From the NCBI GenBank assembly GCA_010909165.1, contig VJWM01000259.1, forward strand, positions 62,001-126,000: a DNA stretch of 64,000 nt, read 5' to 3'. This stretch comes from Anthoceros angustus (lineage: Eukaryota; Streptophyta; Anthocerotopsida; Anthocerotales; Anthocerotaceae). Below the pieces are notes generated by a model that saw only the letters and a list, made by a program, of their open reading frames with translations, made no database searches and was not told where the DNA came from. Both the position numbers and the translations under genes were made by a program. This document shows, piece after piece, positions 10,591 through 22,439 of this stretch (positions within the stretch are counted from its first letter, which is position 1; the number at the start of each line of letters is the position of its first letter).

Positions 10591-10765
10591 TGTTGAAGTT
10601 TGAAGTTTTGTGGTTTCCATCGCTAGGCTGCATAGTGTTTTTCAAAGGGACCGAGAGTCACCATAGGGGTGAGAAGAAGGAATTCGCGCCTAAGTTGTCA
10701 TAGGGGTGACCGTTGAGACACTAAACGGGTGTGATTTGCTTTCTTAACACCGTGGGTTGGAGGAC

Positions 10766-12600
10766 ATGAGGATGGCTGATGTTAGGGGTCGATCTCGGGA
10801 GATACACGTGAGGTCACCTCACCACCGCAAGAGATTTACGAGCTTGGAAAGAAGGGAAGAGACCGCTACCGCCGCCACTCGAGGGCGCAGGAGGAAGAGG
10901 CGAGATCACCGGAGGAGGAGGAGGAAGCCGGCTCCTGGCGACGGAGGTGCGGAACGACGGACGGAGAAGGAGGAGGAAGAGGCGAGATCACCGGCGAGAG
11001 GAAGGAGGTCGGAAGAGAAATTGGTGTCCGAGGAAGGGCGCCTCCGAGCACGAGTTTTCACAACCGCCGCGAACGCCCGCGACGCTTTCTGAGCGGTGAT
11101 ACCACCCCAACTTCCAGCCGAATCGCGACGACGGTAGGTCCGAGGGGAATTTCGCTGGTCGAGGATTTGGCGGAACGACTGATCGAATCGATCGATTGAT
11201 CTGGGACGACCAGGGGAGGTCGCTACTCTGGTAGAAGATTTCGTGCTCAAGGATCCCGATGCTTTCTCTCCAAGGAAGAAGTGTTGGGGCGCAGGACGCC
11301 TCGAACGAGCAACATGAGTGGAGGAGGAGGAGGAGGGCCACCACATACCGCCAAAGAATACGCCAAATTCGCGAGAAGAAGAAGGGAGATGACGCGGAGG
11401 CGCTGTAAGAACTTTCGAGCACGCCTCCCACGCAATTTGGAGGATGGAGCCGACCGATCGCGCATCTTCCGGATCGCCGAGAGGGCATGCCCAACAAAGG
11501 GTATGGTCGCAATAATTCGCGCAACGGATTGGGAAGCTCTCAAGGCGCCTTCTTGAATCGGTTCCGAGGGCTCCACGCACACCACACCTTGGCAAGTTGA
11601 GAACCCTCAAGGAAGAAGCGAGAATCGTTGTTCGATTATGTGGAGAGGTTTTATGGATATCGATCGGTTCAAATGTGCACCCGAGAGGCCGGAGATCCAC
11701 CCACTGGTACTCACAAGAGCAAGCGTTGATTGGTTTGTGAGTGGCTTATCGCGAAAATGGAGGTACACGCAGAGGACGAAGACGTTAAGGAGCCTCCGCT
11801 TAGCCGAGGAATGGGAGTCCGAGTGGGGAGGAGGAGGAAGAAGAGGCGAAGTCATAAGAAGAGGAAAGGATCGAGGAGATCTAGCTCGCCTTCCTCCTCT
11901 CCTCCAGCCTCGCCCCTCATCGAAAGTGAGGACAATGAACTCGTGAAAGCTCCACATCGGATGAGGAATCGAGAAGGCCTACGAACGATTTAATGAAGAA
12001 GGACCGGAGAAGGTCAAAAGACGACAGAAGAGGCGGAACGCGCTTGGAGAAGGAGAGAAGGGAAGACGGTCCGTGGATGGAGAAGGGAGAAACGCAGCAG
12101 GAGGAGGGATTGCGGACAAGTGGAGGCTTTGACCAAGAGGTTGACCGAGTTAGAGGTCAAAGCGGAAGAATCAAGCTCCACGAAGATCTCCTCACAGCGC
12201 TTGGTGTATTGCTCAATGTCATCAAACGGGACACACCAACCGAGATGTATTCGACCGCACGTCAGAAATCATGTGGAAACCGCATGCCAGAGATTATTGG
12301 TATGTGGACGAGGCGTACCAGGTGCAAGCGGTCACTGGAAGTCGGCCACCTCAATCGATGAGGGCGACTTACCAACCTGCTACACCAGTGCCCCCAAGGT
12401 ATGGGTCGCGACCGACATCGCCAGGACCATGGAGACCGATCCATCGCAGGCCAATGGCGATTCCACAGTGGATGTTGATAATTGCGAGTCACTACTCAAA
12501 CGAATGCCCGTAACGGAAGCAAGTAGGTTATGTTTGCTGTATGTAAGGAATTGGGACATAAAATGGGGATCCTGTACGGGTGACGCGAGTGACACCGACG
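10766..12600 (+). pseudogene. Ty3/gypsy gag, G1 copy 1
   Basis: Gag begins about 190 bp after the primer site at ATGAGGATGGCTGATG (10766). It shows a basic N-terminal stretch (RGRRRKRRDH), a Gly-rich linker (MSGGGGGG, 11313), a capsid-like core with ADRSRIFRIAERAC (11448-11490) and FDYVERF (11632-11652), and a collapsed CCHC zinc knuckle (CKELGHK-like, about 12533-12580). Gag would form the particle shell and bind element RNA. At least ten frameshifts separate these blocks, so the gene is dead. The same order is clearer at 22440-24090. Confidence 0.7.
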
Positions 12601-13184
12601 ACAGAGTCGTTCACCGAGCCTGAAGAGGCACGACCCAATCCCGAGACCGCGACATGACGCCACGTTGAAGGTGGAAGCGGAGTTCGATTTCGACGATCAG
12701 CAGACATCCGGAATTGTGGAGGAAGGAAGGAGAGATGAGCGATGAAAGGTTGATGGTGGCTGTGGTGACCACGATCGCCGAGAAAGGCCGGGATCAAACG
12801 GCGTGAGCAAGAGGAAAGGAAGCGGAGGAAGGTGAGGGACGACTCACCATGGCCTCCGGAGACGCGCGCGCCCGGGCGGAGAGAGCAGGAACCCACCCAA
12901 GCGGCATGCTACCCCTAGTCCGGCACCACGGGGTAGACCCAGTACCTAGGGGCGAGACGAAGGGGGGAGGGAGGAACGCTGCTCCTCCGACATTAGCCGG
13001 GCGGCGCGATGCCGGAAGGATGAGCTAACAGCTCACCCGACACGGAAGGTGGAGGTCGGAGCCGAAATTGAGGATCCGGGTATCCCACCAAGGAGGGATC
13101 ATGGAATCGAACTTTACCAATAAGGTCGGAATCGACCAGCCGCTGTCAAACGGGGAGGAAACTTGTCGATAAGATTCCGCCCGA

Positions 13185-13645
13185 CGATTACTTGACCGCG
13201 AATTTGTGGTCGGGCTTGTGCTATGAGTCCGAGATCCCGCAAAATTGTGAAGGAGGCGATCGGGGAATCAAGCAGAGGGAGAAACGCGTGGAGGTAAATG
13301 TGGTCGAACTGATTTTGGGGCACCCGAGATTGAGGTTGAGATTGCGGGATGTTTGGTGCCCAATGCCATTAGATTCGGATCGAGTCAACTTGATGACGGA
13401 GGAGACTCATCAACTTGGGTTCACCGAGTTTCACCCGCCCGAGTATTTTTACGGATGGCCGACATAAGGAGGAAGCCATTTAAGAATGTACCCACTATTG
13501 GGGTCTCACCTTCCATCTTACCTACATTGTGATGCGCCGCTCGGATAGGCTATAAGGTTTTGATAGGTAGGCCTTGGTTGTATGGTACGCGTGTTTTTGA
13601 TTTTGGTCGAGTGGCATCACCTTCAAGTCCAAGAGAAACGACGGC
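13185..13645 (+). pseudogene. Retropepsin-like protease, G1 copy 1
   Basis: Aspartic protease region between gag and RT. The catalytic neighbourhood reads LDSDRVNLMTEE (13370-13405); in related gypsy proteases this is LDSGS followed by VN, so one or more bases of the Gly-Ser codons are lost. The flap and C-terminal part include LGFTEFHPP (13416-13442) and a GYKVLIGRPWLYG-like block (13548-13585). The enzyme would cleave the Gag-Pol polyprotein. The frame holds only from 13192 to 13467. Copies at 25280 and 26590 have the same layout. Confidence 0.7.
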
Positions 13646-14600
13646 GATCGCTTTGTGTCATGGAGCAAGGCTCCCTACGAGGGGGAGTCTGCAATCCAGT
13701 CTGATGGGTACACCTCAGGTAGCACGGGGGTAAGCTCCTGCAAAAGGATGAAAGCATATCGGGGTCCTCACGAGGTCAAATAAAGAGTGATTTTGGTGTA
13801 CGCCTGCTATATATAGAGGAAGAGAGGAGTCCGAGGATGAGGCACATAGGGAAGGTGTAGCCTTTTGGAAGGGTAAGGCCTATGATCGAGATTTTCCGGA
13901 GAGGGATCCGAACCAGATAGTAGACCCGAGGACATATGTAGATCCCGGCGTAGAAGACCTAGAGTTAGAACCTAGCAAGGTAGTCAAGATTTCAAGTACC
14001 TAGGCCAGAGAAAAGAGGAGTTTTGAGGGTCCTTAGAGAATATGTCGATGTGTTTGCCTTCAAGATTAATCGACATGTGGATACCGGAAGAACCGGGGAT
14101 ACATCGAATCGACTTGAAGGAGGGCAAGACCGTGAGGATCAAGCAACACGAATCCCAAGTATTCCATGGTTGTTAAGGATCACCAATATTTGAGGCTGGA
14201 GTAATTTATCCGGTGCTCACCAGTGCGGGTCGCGCCCATCGAATTGTACCTAAGAAGCAACAGGGAAGGTCCGAAAAGTCGATTGTGAAGCTCAATGAAG
14301 CAAAACGAAAAGGACCACCACTTTTCATGGACAGCGTTGGACACACTTGGCTGCCATGAAATGTACGCTTCAGCGGGTACTGGGTTGCAATCGATTTCGC
14401 TGGAGAAAGGAGGTCAGTGACAAGACTACGTCACAACGGATTGGGGCAATACGCTTATTCCAAGCTACCTTTCGTTGTAACGCCCGCCACTCCAGCCTGG
14501 TGAACGCGATATTCGAGATTTTCCGAGGAAGTTCATGGAGGTATTCTCGGATGATTGCGGTTTGGAAGAGGAACGCATTTAGACCATTTGAGGCAATGTT
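13646..14600 (+). pseudogene. Protease-RT linker and reverse transcriptase, G1 copy 1b
   Basis: After the protease comes a linker with many acidic residues (13840-14080), then the RT. HRIDLKEGK (14103-14129) marks its start, followed by a SQVFHGC segment that is the shifted NPKYSMVV, and a KLNEAKRKG block at about 14290. The active-site region, normally EVFLDDFCVF, reads GGILG at 14540-14560 with an indel. The last frame (14347-14610) carries VNAIF before the break. The order gag-protease-RT is that of Ty3/gypsy, not Copia, where integrase precedes RT. Confidence 0.7.
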
Positions 14601-15265
14601 TTGCGCGTGAGTCGAACATGAAACTTCATCCGTGGAAGTGTTATTTTGGTACGAGAGGCATTCGTTAGCACATCGGTCTCAGACGAGGATTAAGGTAGAT
14701 AAGGAGAAAGTAGCGGTGATAGCCGAGATGGACGACCCCAAACGGTGAGGCAAAGTAGCTTTTGTAGGACTAGTATTACAGAGGTTCATCAAGGATTTCG
14801 CCAAGAAGGCAGCCTTGTTGACACAATTGACCAAGAAGGATACACCTTCGAATGGACCAATGCAAGGCGAGGCTTTTCAAGGATGTTGGTGAGCCAACTT
14901 TACAACCGGGAGAAGCCATGATACGTGATGTGTCCGCTATGCCATTGGGGACCGCCTTTTAAGTAAGACGAGAAGAAACGGATCATCCGATTTTCTATGC
15001 GGTAGACAAATTACCTGATGCAAAAGAACTACTCAACCACGGAGCGGGAGGGTCTTGGTATCATTTACTGTAAGAAGTTTAGACACTATCCGCTTTTGCA
15101 AGGTTACGCTCATGTTGACCATTTGCTGAAGTATCTTGTCAACAAGCCGATTTGTCGAAGGATTGCCGATGGGTACTACAAGAGTTAATGACGAGAAACT
15201 AGGCCAGGAAGCAACATCGACGTCGATTTTCATTTCTCGCAAAACCGGAGAGCGACTTGAGCCAA
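14601..15265 (+). pseudogene. RNase H, G1 copy 1b
   Basis: The connection (FIKDFAKKAALLTQLTKKD-like, 14789-14845) and RNase H follow RT. The first Asp segment DVSAMPLGTAF is at about 14927-14960, garbled by indels. The AEVSCQQADLS text at about 15125-15160 is the shifted LKYLVNK segment, and FISRK/PESDL text ends the domain. Unlike copy 2 the sequence does not continue into integrase but into purine-rich shuffled text, so this copy lacks integrase. Confidence 0.65.
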
Positions 15266-15839
15266 TGACCGATTTCCGACGAGGAGTTGGTGCCATGGCC
15301 TCACAAGGGGGAGGACGTGAGCATGTTGATGGCCTAAGAATTGATCAGCAAGTCTTGCCAACAGAGGGCCAAATGAGCAAGAAGGGAACGGGTGAAAAGC
15401 CGCAGCAGACAACTGGAACCGAGAGGATAAGCGGCGCGCAAGGAGGAGGCGAATGCTTCTCAAGGGTGAGCAATGAGGGCTGCAAGTGGAGGCCACACGT
15501 TGGCAAGGAAGAAGGAAGAAGAGGATGAGAAGATGAGTAGAGGATTAGAGGTGTAGGTGTTAGTGGAAGGCCTCCTATAAGAGGAGGAGGAGAAGGCCCT
15601 AGGGAGGTGGACACGCTGCAAGGAGGAGATGCGCTTCATGGAAGGTTTGAGCAAGTGTGGGGAGAATTGGCATGGGCACCACTCAAAATTCACCATAGAG
15701 AGGAAGGAGGAGGAGGAGAAGAAACGGATCATCCGATTTTGATGAGGCCATCACGAAATGGACTCCGAGGAAGGAGGAGGAGCATGCCAAGAGGAGGAGG
15801 AGACATAAACGCCGGTCGCTGGAACGCAAAGATGGGCGA
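15266..15839 (+). other. Shuffled linker replacing integrase
   Basis: Expected integrase is absent. Instead the stretch joins the RNase H-integrase linker (15266-15500), a piece of LTR (GAGTAGAGGATTAGAGG at 15536 and the TATA phrase at 15561-15590), another linker piece (15600-15700) and a GATGAGGCCATCACGAAATGG phrase also found at 8739. It ends at the next LTR start (15840). No gene is seen. Confidence 0.6.
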
Positions 15840-16476
15840 TGTGGAACGTAAGTTTGGGCAACCAGCCCAAAAGAGCTCAAGACAAACAAAGTTTGATTTT
15901 TTTTGGCTAGAACGATTGAAGAGGAGCATGCCAAGAAATTTTCTCGAGAATCTTGAAGCCGGAGTTGTAGGATATTGTTAGGAAGATGAAGAGGATATCC
16001 CAGAAGAAGAACGGTCAAACCACCACGGTGAGGGCAACCAAGGTGGTGGCGTATCACCGTAGGTCGCCACACCACGCCGTAGGTCGAGAAGAAGGAAGCA
16101 TCACAAGGTAAGTCGTATCACCGTGGTAGGTCGACAATCTCGCTAAAAGGAAATTTAGAATAGAGGGGATATCCACTATATATGCTCACCAATAGGGAAT
16201 AAATATATAGAGTAATTAGAAGCGTTAATTAGGATAGAGTGATAGGAAAATAGGTAGTTTAGATAGAATTAGGATTTTGGAATGATGAATCCAATCTAGG
16301 GTTGTGCGCTGTGGCATATCCAAAGAGGCAAAGTGCGCTTTCCTTCCTCCACTCAAGAGCAAAAGGAGGGCGAGGAGGAGGAAGAGGAGGAGGAGCATGC
16401 CAAGAGGAGGAGGAGGAGGAGGAGGAGCATGCCAAGAGGAGGAGGAAGAGGCGAGATCACCGAGAGGGAGACCGTG

Positions 16477-16508
16477 GAAGGAAGGAAGGAAGGAAGGAAG
16501 GAAGGAAG
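16477..16508 (+). repeat. (GGAA)n microsatellite
   Basis: About seven GGAA units within the LTR purine-rich block. Shorter GGAA runs lie at 16793-16812 and 16839-16858. All interrupt LTR text and are flanked by GAG-rich sequence. Confidence 0.9.
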
Positions 16509-16569
16509 AGGAGCATGCCAAGAGGAGGAGGAAGAGGAAGTGTGAAGCGAGCCAAGAAGGCGGAGGAGG

Positions 16570-16715
16570 AAGAGGATGAGAAGATGAGTAGAGGATTAGA
16601 GGTGTAGGTGTTAGTGGAAGGCCTCCTATAAGAGGAGGAGGAGGAAGAGGATGAGAAGATGAGTAGAGGATTAGAGGTGTAGGTGTTAGTGGAAGGCCTC
16701 CTATAAGAGGAGGAG
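16570..16715 (+). repeat. Two tandem copies of the TATA-phrase minisatellite
   Basis: Two units of about 75-80 bp, each built from a GAGTAGAGGATTAGAGG segment followed by GGCCTCCTATAAGAGGAGG. TATA boxes fall at 16627 and 16702. In the unshuffled LTR (copy 1) these two segments lie about 400 bp apart and in the opposite order. Confidence 0.8.
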
Positions 16716-16969
16716 GAAGAGGAGGAGGATTTCACAAAGTAAAGTATCATGTCTTGCGCCCACGCCAAGAAGCCCGAATCGAGGTTAGAATAGGAAGGAA
16801 GGAAGGAAGGAGGAGGAAGAGGCGAGATCACCGAGAGGAAGGAAGGAAGGAAGGAAGGAGGAGGAGGAGGAGGAGGAGGAGGATTTCACAAAGTAAAGTA
16901 TCATGTCTTGCGCCCACGCCAAGAAGCCCGAATCGAGGTTAGAATAGGAAGGAAGGAGGAGGAGGAGAA

Positions 16970-19900
16970 CATCCAACTAGGATGGGTATGGCCGCCAATG
17001 GGCCTACACCAATTTGGAATTGATTGAGGAGTGTTACATCAACCTCCATCAATCGGAAGGCCCCGCCGCACGAAGGAATGCTAGATCCGCCCGTGACCAA
17101 GTATTCGGTGTATGGAAGACCGAGGAGGAGGAGAGCTCGAATTGCTCTCGAAAGGTCGAATGGAGGAAGAGGATGCCTCTCCGACATCCCGCAGGAGTTC
17201 CTTGACATGATGGATGGAGGAGTGAAAGCCCACGCCAAGAATGGTCGGAAGACCGAGAGCATCAAGGAGTCAAGTGGAGGCTCTTCGCAAAGATTGTGCT
17301 GTTGGTAAATTACCAACGCACTTCTTATTTCAAAGACCAACTTCCTCCAATTTTGTGGAAGATTTCCATGGGAGCCAAGCCGATTGGGGACTATCATGTA
17401 TGAGGCCTACATCCACCACCGAGAAGCTCCTCAAGCCAAATTCGTGGATGAGGAAGGCCAAGGCCCTATCTTAGCACCTATTTGGTGCATTTATGGGAAA
17501 CCGAGGGACTTCTCACAAGCAAGGAGCTTGAAGATGCATGGCATCCCTTTGAGGTCATCCACCTCCACCGAGGTTGGAAAGGCCTTTGCCTTTGCATTGC
17601 GAAGACGGTGGGAGGTCGACCTCCACAAGCATGCTAGAAGCAAGAGGAGAAGATGCGAGGCAACAAGGTTGCCGAGTGGGAATCTTTCCCCAGGAGCAAG
17701 CAAGGAGAGGAGAACCGCCGAGGAAGGCCGAATGGTGGTCTATGAGAGAAGGACCACAGGAGGGGTGATGCAGAGTGGGGAGTCCCCACCATCTCCTTTG
17801 TGCCTACGAGAGGCACCCCTGCACTACCAGGGGAGGCGCCACCCAAGGGGTGCACCGTGGCGCCCACCATGGTAGGTAGGCGACTACCAGGGGAGCACCA
17901 CCAGAGGTGCACCCCACGCCAGACCATGGAGACCGGAGGAAGGGAAGGAGAAGCTCCTCAAGCCAAATTCGTGGATGAGGAAGGCCAAGGCCACCATCTC
18001 CGCTACTGGGTGGGAGAGCGGATGGAGCGACAAGGAAGGGAAGACGGTCCGTCGGATGGAGGAGGAGAGCTGGAAATTTCCAAAGAAGAAGAGGGGTGGA
18101 ATTAGGACCCCTAGGAGAATTGCTGGGAGCTTGTGAAGCACTCACCGTGGATTTGAAGGGGCTAGGACCTAGCAGCCTCCTTGTGGGCATGCCAAGAGGA
18201 AGTGAAATCTCAAGACATGGCCGGAGGAAGGTGGGACCAAATGGCAATTGGAGGCCATGGAGTCCGATGAAAAGGCAGCCAAATTGGAAAAGGTCAGGAG
18301 AAGCTCCAACGCGACCTCATGAACAGCAAGCGGAGAAAGCCTGAGGGAAGTTGTCACAAGTCAAGAAAGAGCCATTCGGCAACAACCCAAAGGATTCTTG
18401 GAGGCAAAAGGCGGAAGAGCATTTTGCCCAATTAGAGCAAGAAAGGAAGAAGAGGCACTAGGAAAGGAGAAGGTAACTCCAAAGAAGTGGCGCACATGAG
18501 CAGTGATGGCTACTCAAGCTATCAAAATCCGGGATATGGGAGAGGAGTTGAGAAGGACCCGAGAAGGAGAGGAGGAGAAGCAAGAGGAGGAGGAGGAGGA
18601 AAGGAGAAGCAAGAGGAGGAGGAAGAGGAGCATGCCAAGAATTAGGACTGGAACAAAGGAGGAAGAGGAGGAGGAGGAGCCACAAGAAGGTGGTGCACAC
18701 GTGTAGTGAGGAAGCGATTTTGGCATTATGCCCTTCGTGCAAAATTGGCCAGCCAAAAGGAAGTGAGGGAGGAGAATGTAACCTCCATGTCAAGGTGGGA
18801 GAATTAACCACCGCAAGAGATGCCTACAAGGTAGGTGCGAGGATGGAGAGTGGCCCACGGAGATTGATGATCTCCAAATGCATCACAACTTGGGGCTCAC
18901 CTCCACAACAGATCTTGAAGGCCAACAACGAGTCTTACGGTTGGCCAAGAGGAGGACATTGGGTCCTCATGATGATGAAAAGGCAGCCAAATTGGAAAAG
19001 GTCAGGAGAAGCTCCTCAAGCCAAATTCGTGGATGAGGAAGGCCAAGGAGTCAAGTGGAGGAGGAAGAGGAGGAGGAGGAAAGGAGAAGCTCCTCAAGCC
19101 AAATTCGTGGATGAGGAAGGCCGAATGGTGGTCTATGAGAGAAGGAGAGGGAAGCCCCGGGGTCACACCCCCAGAGGTGACCCCACCACGGTAGTCCGCC
19201 AGACTACCGTGGGGATACCACGCCCAGTAGTCCGCCACCTCCTTGTGGGCATGCCAAGAGGAAGTGAGGGAGGAGGAGGAGGAGAAGCTCCTCAAGCCAA
19301 ATTCGTGGATGAGGAAGGCCGAGGCACTAGGAAAGGAGAAGAAGAGGAAAGGAGGAAGGTGAGGGACGACTCACCACTCCGAGACGCGGCCCAAGCGTGA
19401 GGAGGAGGAGGAGAAGCTCCTCAAGCCAAATTCGTGGATGAGGAAGGCCGAGGCACTAGGAAAGGAGAAGAAGAAGAGGAAAGGAAGTGAGGGAGGAGAA
19501 TGTAACCTCCATGTCAAGGTGGGGAATTGACCACCTCAAGAGATGCCTACAAGGTAGGTGCGAGGATGGAGAGTGGCCCACGGAGATTGATGATCTCCAA
19601 ATGCATCACAACTTGGGGCTCACCTCCACAACAGATCTTGAAGGCCAACAATGAGTCTTACGGTTGGCCAAGAGGAGGACATTGGGTCCTCATGATGATG
19701 AAGGAGCCACAAGAAGGTGGTGCAGCCGAGGCCTCCGATTTTGATGAGGCCATCAAATGGACTCGAGGAACTGAGGAGTCGAGGTGAAGGAGCCACCGGA
19801 GGAAGGTGAGGGAGGAGGAGGAGGAGGAGGAGGAGGAGGAGGAAGGTGAGGGAGGAGAATGTAACCTCCATGTCAAGGTGGGAGACAACCCCACCGGAGG

Positions 19901-20800
19901 AAGAGCATTTTGCCCAATTAGAGCAAGAGGAAGTGAAATCTCAAGACATGGCCGGAAGACCGAGAGCATCAAGGAGTCAAGTGGAGGAGGAGGAGGAGGA
20001 GGAGGAGGAAGAGCATTTTGCCCAATTAGAGCAAGAGGAAGTGAGGGAGGAGAATGTAACCTCCATGTCAAGGTGGGAGAGACAACCCCACCGGAGGAAG
20101 AGGAAGTGAGGGAGGAGGAGGAGGAGGAGGAGGAAGAGCATTTTGCCCAATTAGAGCAAGAGGAGGAGGAGGAGGAGGAGGAGGAGGAGTCCAACGCAAA
20201 AGGCGGAAGAGCATTTTGCCCAATTAGAGCAAGAGGAGGACATTGGGTCCTCATGATGATGAAGGGTGCTCTATGATAGGTATGGACAAACAAAAGGCAA
20301 GGGAAGAGGAAGTGAAATCTCAAGACATGGCCGGAGGAAGGAGAAGAAGAAGGAAGAAGGAGTTAGCCGACTACCACGATGGTAGTCGTCACCCCTAGTC
20401 CGCCGACTACCGCGTAGGGTGCAAAATTGGCCAAGAGGAGGAGGAGGAGGAGGAGGAGGAGGAGGAGGAGGAGGAGGAAGAGCATTTTGCCCAATTAGAG
20501 CAAGAGGAAGTGAAATCTCAAGACATGGCCGGAAGATGGAGGAAGGGCAAGATTGTACTTGCCCCACACATTAGGAAGCGGAGAAAGGCCGGGAAGGGCA
20601 AGAGCAAAAGGAGGGCGAGGGAGCCAATCCACCACCGGAGGAAGGCCCACGCCAAGAATGGCTGGAAGACCGAGAGCATCAAGGAGTCAAGTGGAGGCCA
20701 TGGAGTCCGAGGAGGAAGAGGAAGTGAGGGAGGAGAATGTAACCTCCATGTCAAGGTGGGAGAGCGGATGGAGGAAGGTGAGGGAGGAGGAAGAGCATTT
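16970..20800 (+). pseudogene. ORF-X remnant inside the LTR, copy 2
   Basis: Same blocks as copy 1: ELIEECYINLHQS at about 17014-17055, MMDGGVKAHAKNG (17208-17246), IMYEAYIHHREAPQAKF (17393-17443), APIWCIYGKPRDF (17477-17515), FAFALRRRWEV (17584-17616), then acidic/basic coiled-coil-like text with EEHFAQLEQE repeated at 18410, 19905, 20010, 20135, 20205, 20480, 20790 and 20990. The longest frame (17384-17875) is 163 codons. The C-terminal half is a patchwork of repeated phrases. The family is unknown; the frame retained over several hundred bases between copies hints at coding origin. Confidence 0.4.
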
Positions 20801-20884
20801 TGCCCAATTAGAGCAAGAGGAAGTGAGGGAGGAGAATGTAACCTCCATGTCAAGGTGGAGGCAAAAGGCAGCCAAATTGGAAAA

Positions 20885-20939
20885 GGTGACTGCAGAGGGT
20901 CACCCAAGGGAGGTTGTATGTGGAAGGCCTCCTATAAGA
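20885..20939 (+). promoter_or_regulatory. LTR dyad and TATA box, copy 2
   Basis: GGTGACT-loop-GGTCACC (20885-20904) with TATAAGA at 20933, the same spacing as in the other LTR copies. One arm base differs (T for C), weakening the dyad. Confidence 0.55.
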
Positions 20940-21711
20940 GGAGGAGGATTTCACAAAGTAAAGTATCATGGCGCCCACGCCAAGAAGGCGGAAGAGCATT
21001 TTGCCCAATTAGAGCAAGAGGAAGTGAAATCTCAAGACATGGCCGGAGGAAGAGGAAGTCGTGGTGAGTGCTTGGTGGAGGACTTGCTCGCAAGTGCCTA
21101 AACGAGTTGCTCCCTTGTGAATGGTTGCTGTGAAATTGCTTTGCTTTGGGTGTGTGGCAAATGCCCAGAACTCGGCTTGAGGGTAGACTACAGGAAAGAC
21201 TCGGAGGTTCTCGCCGTCTGTGTCAAACTCATAGCAACCGCCCAAGGAAGAACTTGCTGGTGGAGGAGGAGGAGGAGGAGGAAGAGGCGAGTCAAACCAA
21301 GAAGCCCGAATCGAGGTTAGACTAGGAGGAAGAGGATGAGGAGATGAGAAGATGAGTAGAGGATTAGAGGTGTAGGTGTTAGTGGAAGGCCACGTGCAGA
21401 GCCTAAGGGACGAATCCCAACTGCAAGTAAAGCGCCCGAGTGGAGAAGAGTAGTCTTAGAAGTAGGGACGAAATCGCGGTGTGAACTGGGGTCCCCGGCG
21501 CCTGGTAGGCTCTTGCCGAGTGACCAATTGTGTTGTGTCGTTGTAGGTCAAGTTTGGTCTTAGAAGTAGGGACGAAATCGCGGTGTGAACTGGGGGTCAC
21601 CCAAGGGAGGTTGTATGTGGAAGGCCTCCTATAAGAGGAGGAGGAGAAGGACCCGCAATTGTGTTGTGTCGTTGTAGGTCAAGTTTGGTCTTAGAAGTAG
21701 GGAGGAGGAGG

Positions 21712-22395
21712 AAGAGGATGAGGAGATGAGAAGATGAGTAGAGGATTAGAGGTGTAGGTGTTAGTGGAAGGCCTCCTATAAGAGGAGGAGGAGGAGGAGG
21801 AAGAGGATGAGGCCATCACAAGGCCTCGAACTTTCACACAAGTCTCATGGGACGAAACCCAACGACGGCGGGATAAGTGTGGCGCTATAGTGGGAGGACG
21901 GGAGTGCCCCTGATTCTCCCTACCACATTTTTGGCGCTGTCGGGATTTGTTGTTGAAAGGAAGTTTTGTGGTTTCCATCGCTAGGCTGTAGCATGCTTGA
22001 GAAGGGACCGAGGGTCACCCAAGGGAGGTTGTATGTGGAAGGCCTCCTATAAGAGGAGGAGGAGGAAGAGGATGAGGAGATGAGAAGATGAGTAGAGGAT
22101 TAGAGGTGTAGGTGTTAGTGGAAGGCCTCCTATAAGAGGAGGAGGAGGAGGAAGAGGATGAGGAGATGAGAAGATGAGTAGAGGATTAGAGGTGTAGGTG
22201 TTAGTGGAAGGCCTCCTATAAGAGGAGGAGGAAGAGGATGAGGAGATGAGAAGATGAGTAGAGGATTAGAGGTGTAGGTGTTAGTGGAAGGCCTCCTATA
22301 AGAGGAGGAGGAAGAGGATGAGGAGATGAGAAGATGAGTAGAGGATTAGAGGTGTAGGTGTTAGTGGAAGGCCTCCTATAAGAGGAGGAGGAGGA
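21712..22395 (+). repeat. 80-86 bp minisatellite carrying TATA boxes
   Basis: The region from 22067 to 22395 contains four nearly identical units; TATA occurs at 22048, 22131, 22217, 22297 and 22377 (spacings 83, 86, 80, 80), with a further single unit near 21712-21790. Each unit is GAGGATGAGGAGATGAG, then AGAGGATTAGAGGTG, then GTTAGTGGAAGGCC and CTCCTATAAGAGGAGG. It interrupts the junction of the LTR end (21927) and gag (22440). Confidence 0.85.
21931..21947 (+). promoter_or_regulatory. Primer binding site, copy 2
   Basis: TTGGCGCTGTCGGGATT follows the LTR end CCCTACCACA. Same type as at 10573. The minisatellite lies between it and gag, unlike in copy 1. Confidence 0.6.
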
Positions 22396-22439
22396 AGAGG
22401 CGAGATCACCGGCGAGAGGAAGGAGGTCGAGAAGAAGGA

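Larger units (their letters stand above)
15840..21927 (+). repeat. G1 long LTR, copy 2 (about 6.1 kb)
   Basis: Starts TGTGGAACGTAAG (15840) and ends CCCTACCACA (21918-21927), followed by the primer site. It repeats the order of copy 1 but is enlarged by reshuffled phrases, especially between 18900 and 20900. No polypurine tract precedes its start because the integrase end is missing there. It includes the A/T block (ATATCCACTATATATGCTC at about 16168), GGAA repeats, ORF-X remnants (16970-20800), the dyad/TATA promoter (20885-20939) and R-U5 material, part of which is repeated after 21600. Confidence 0.55.

Noticed and set aside
10906-11700. 264-codon minus-strand frame opposite gag
   Set aside because: Shadow of the gag gene; the + strand has gag motifs, the minus frame has none.
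16040-16120. CRISPR-like array in the accgtaggtcgcc repeats
   Set aside because: Short adjacent repeats without unique spacers, inside an LTR of a plant retroelement, and no cas genes.
16300-16610. Lys/Glu/Arg-rich frames of about 100 codons on +
   Set aside because: Produced by (GAG)n and (GGAA)n purine runs, which leave all frames open. No conserved start or domain.
19658-20323. 221-codon Ser/Pro/Leu-rich minus-strand frame
   Set aside because: Complement of GAG-rich repeats; composition is explained by CTC triplets.
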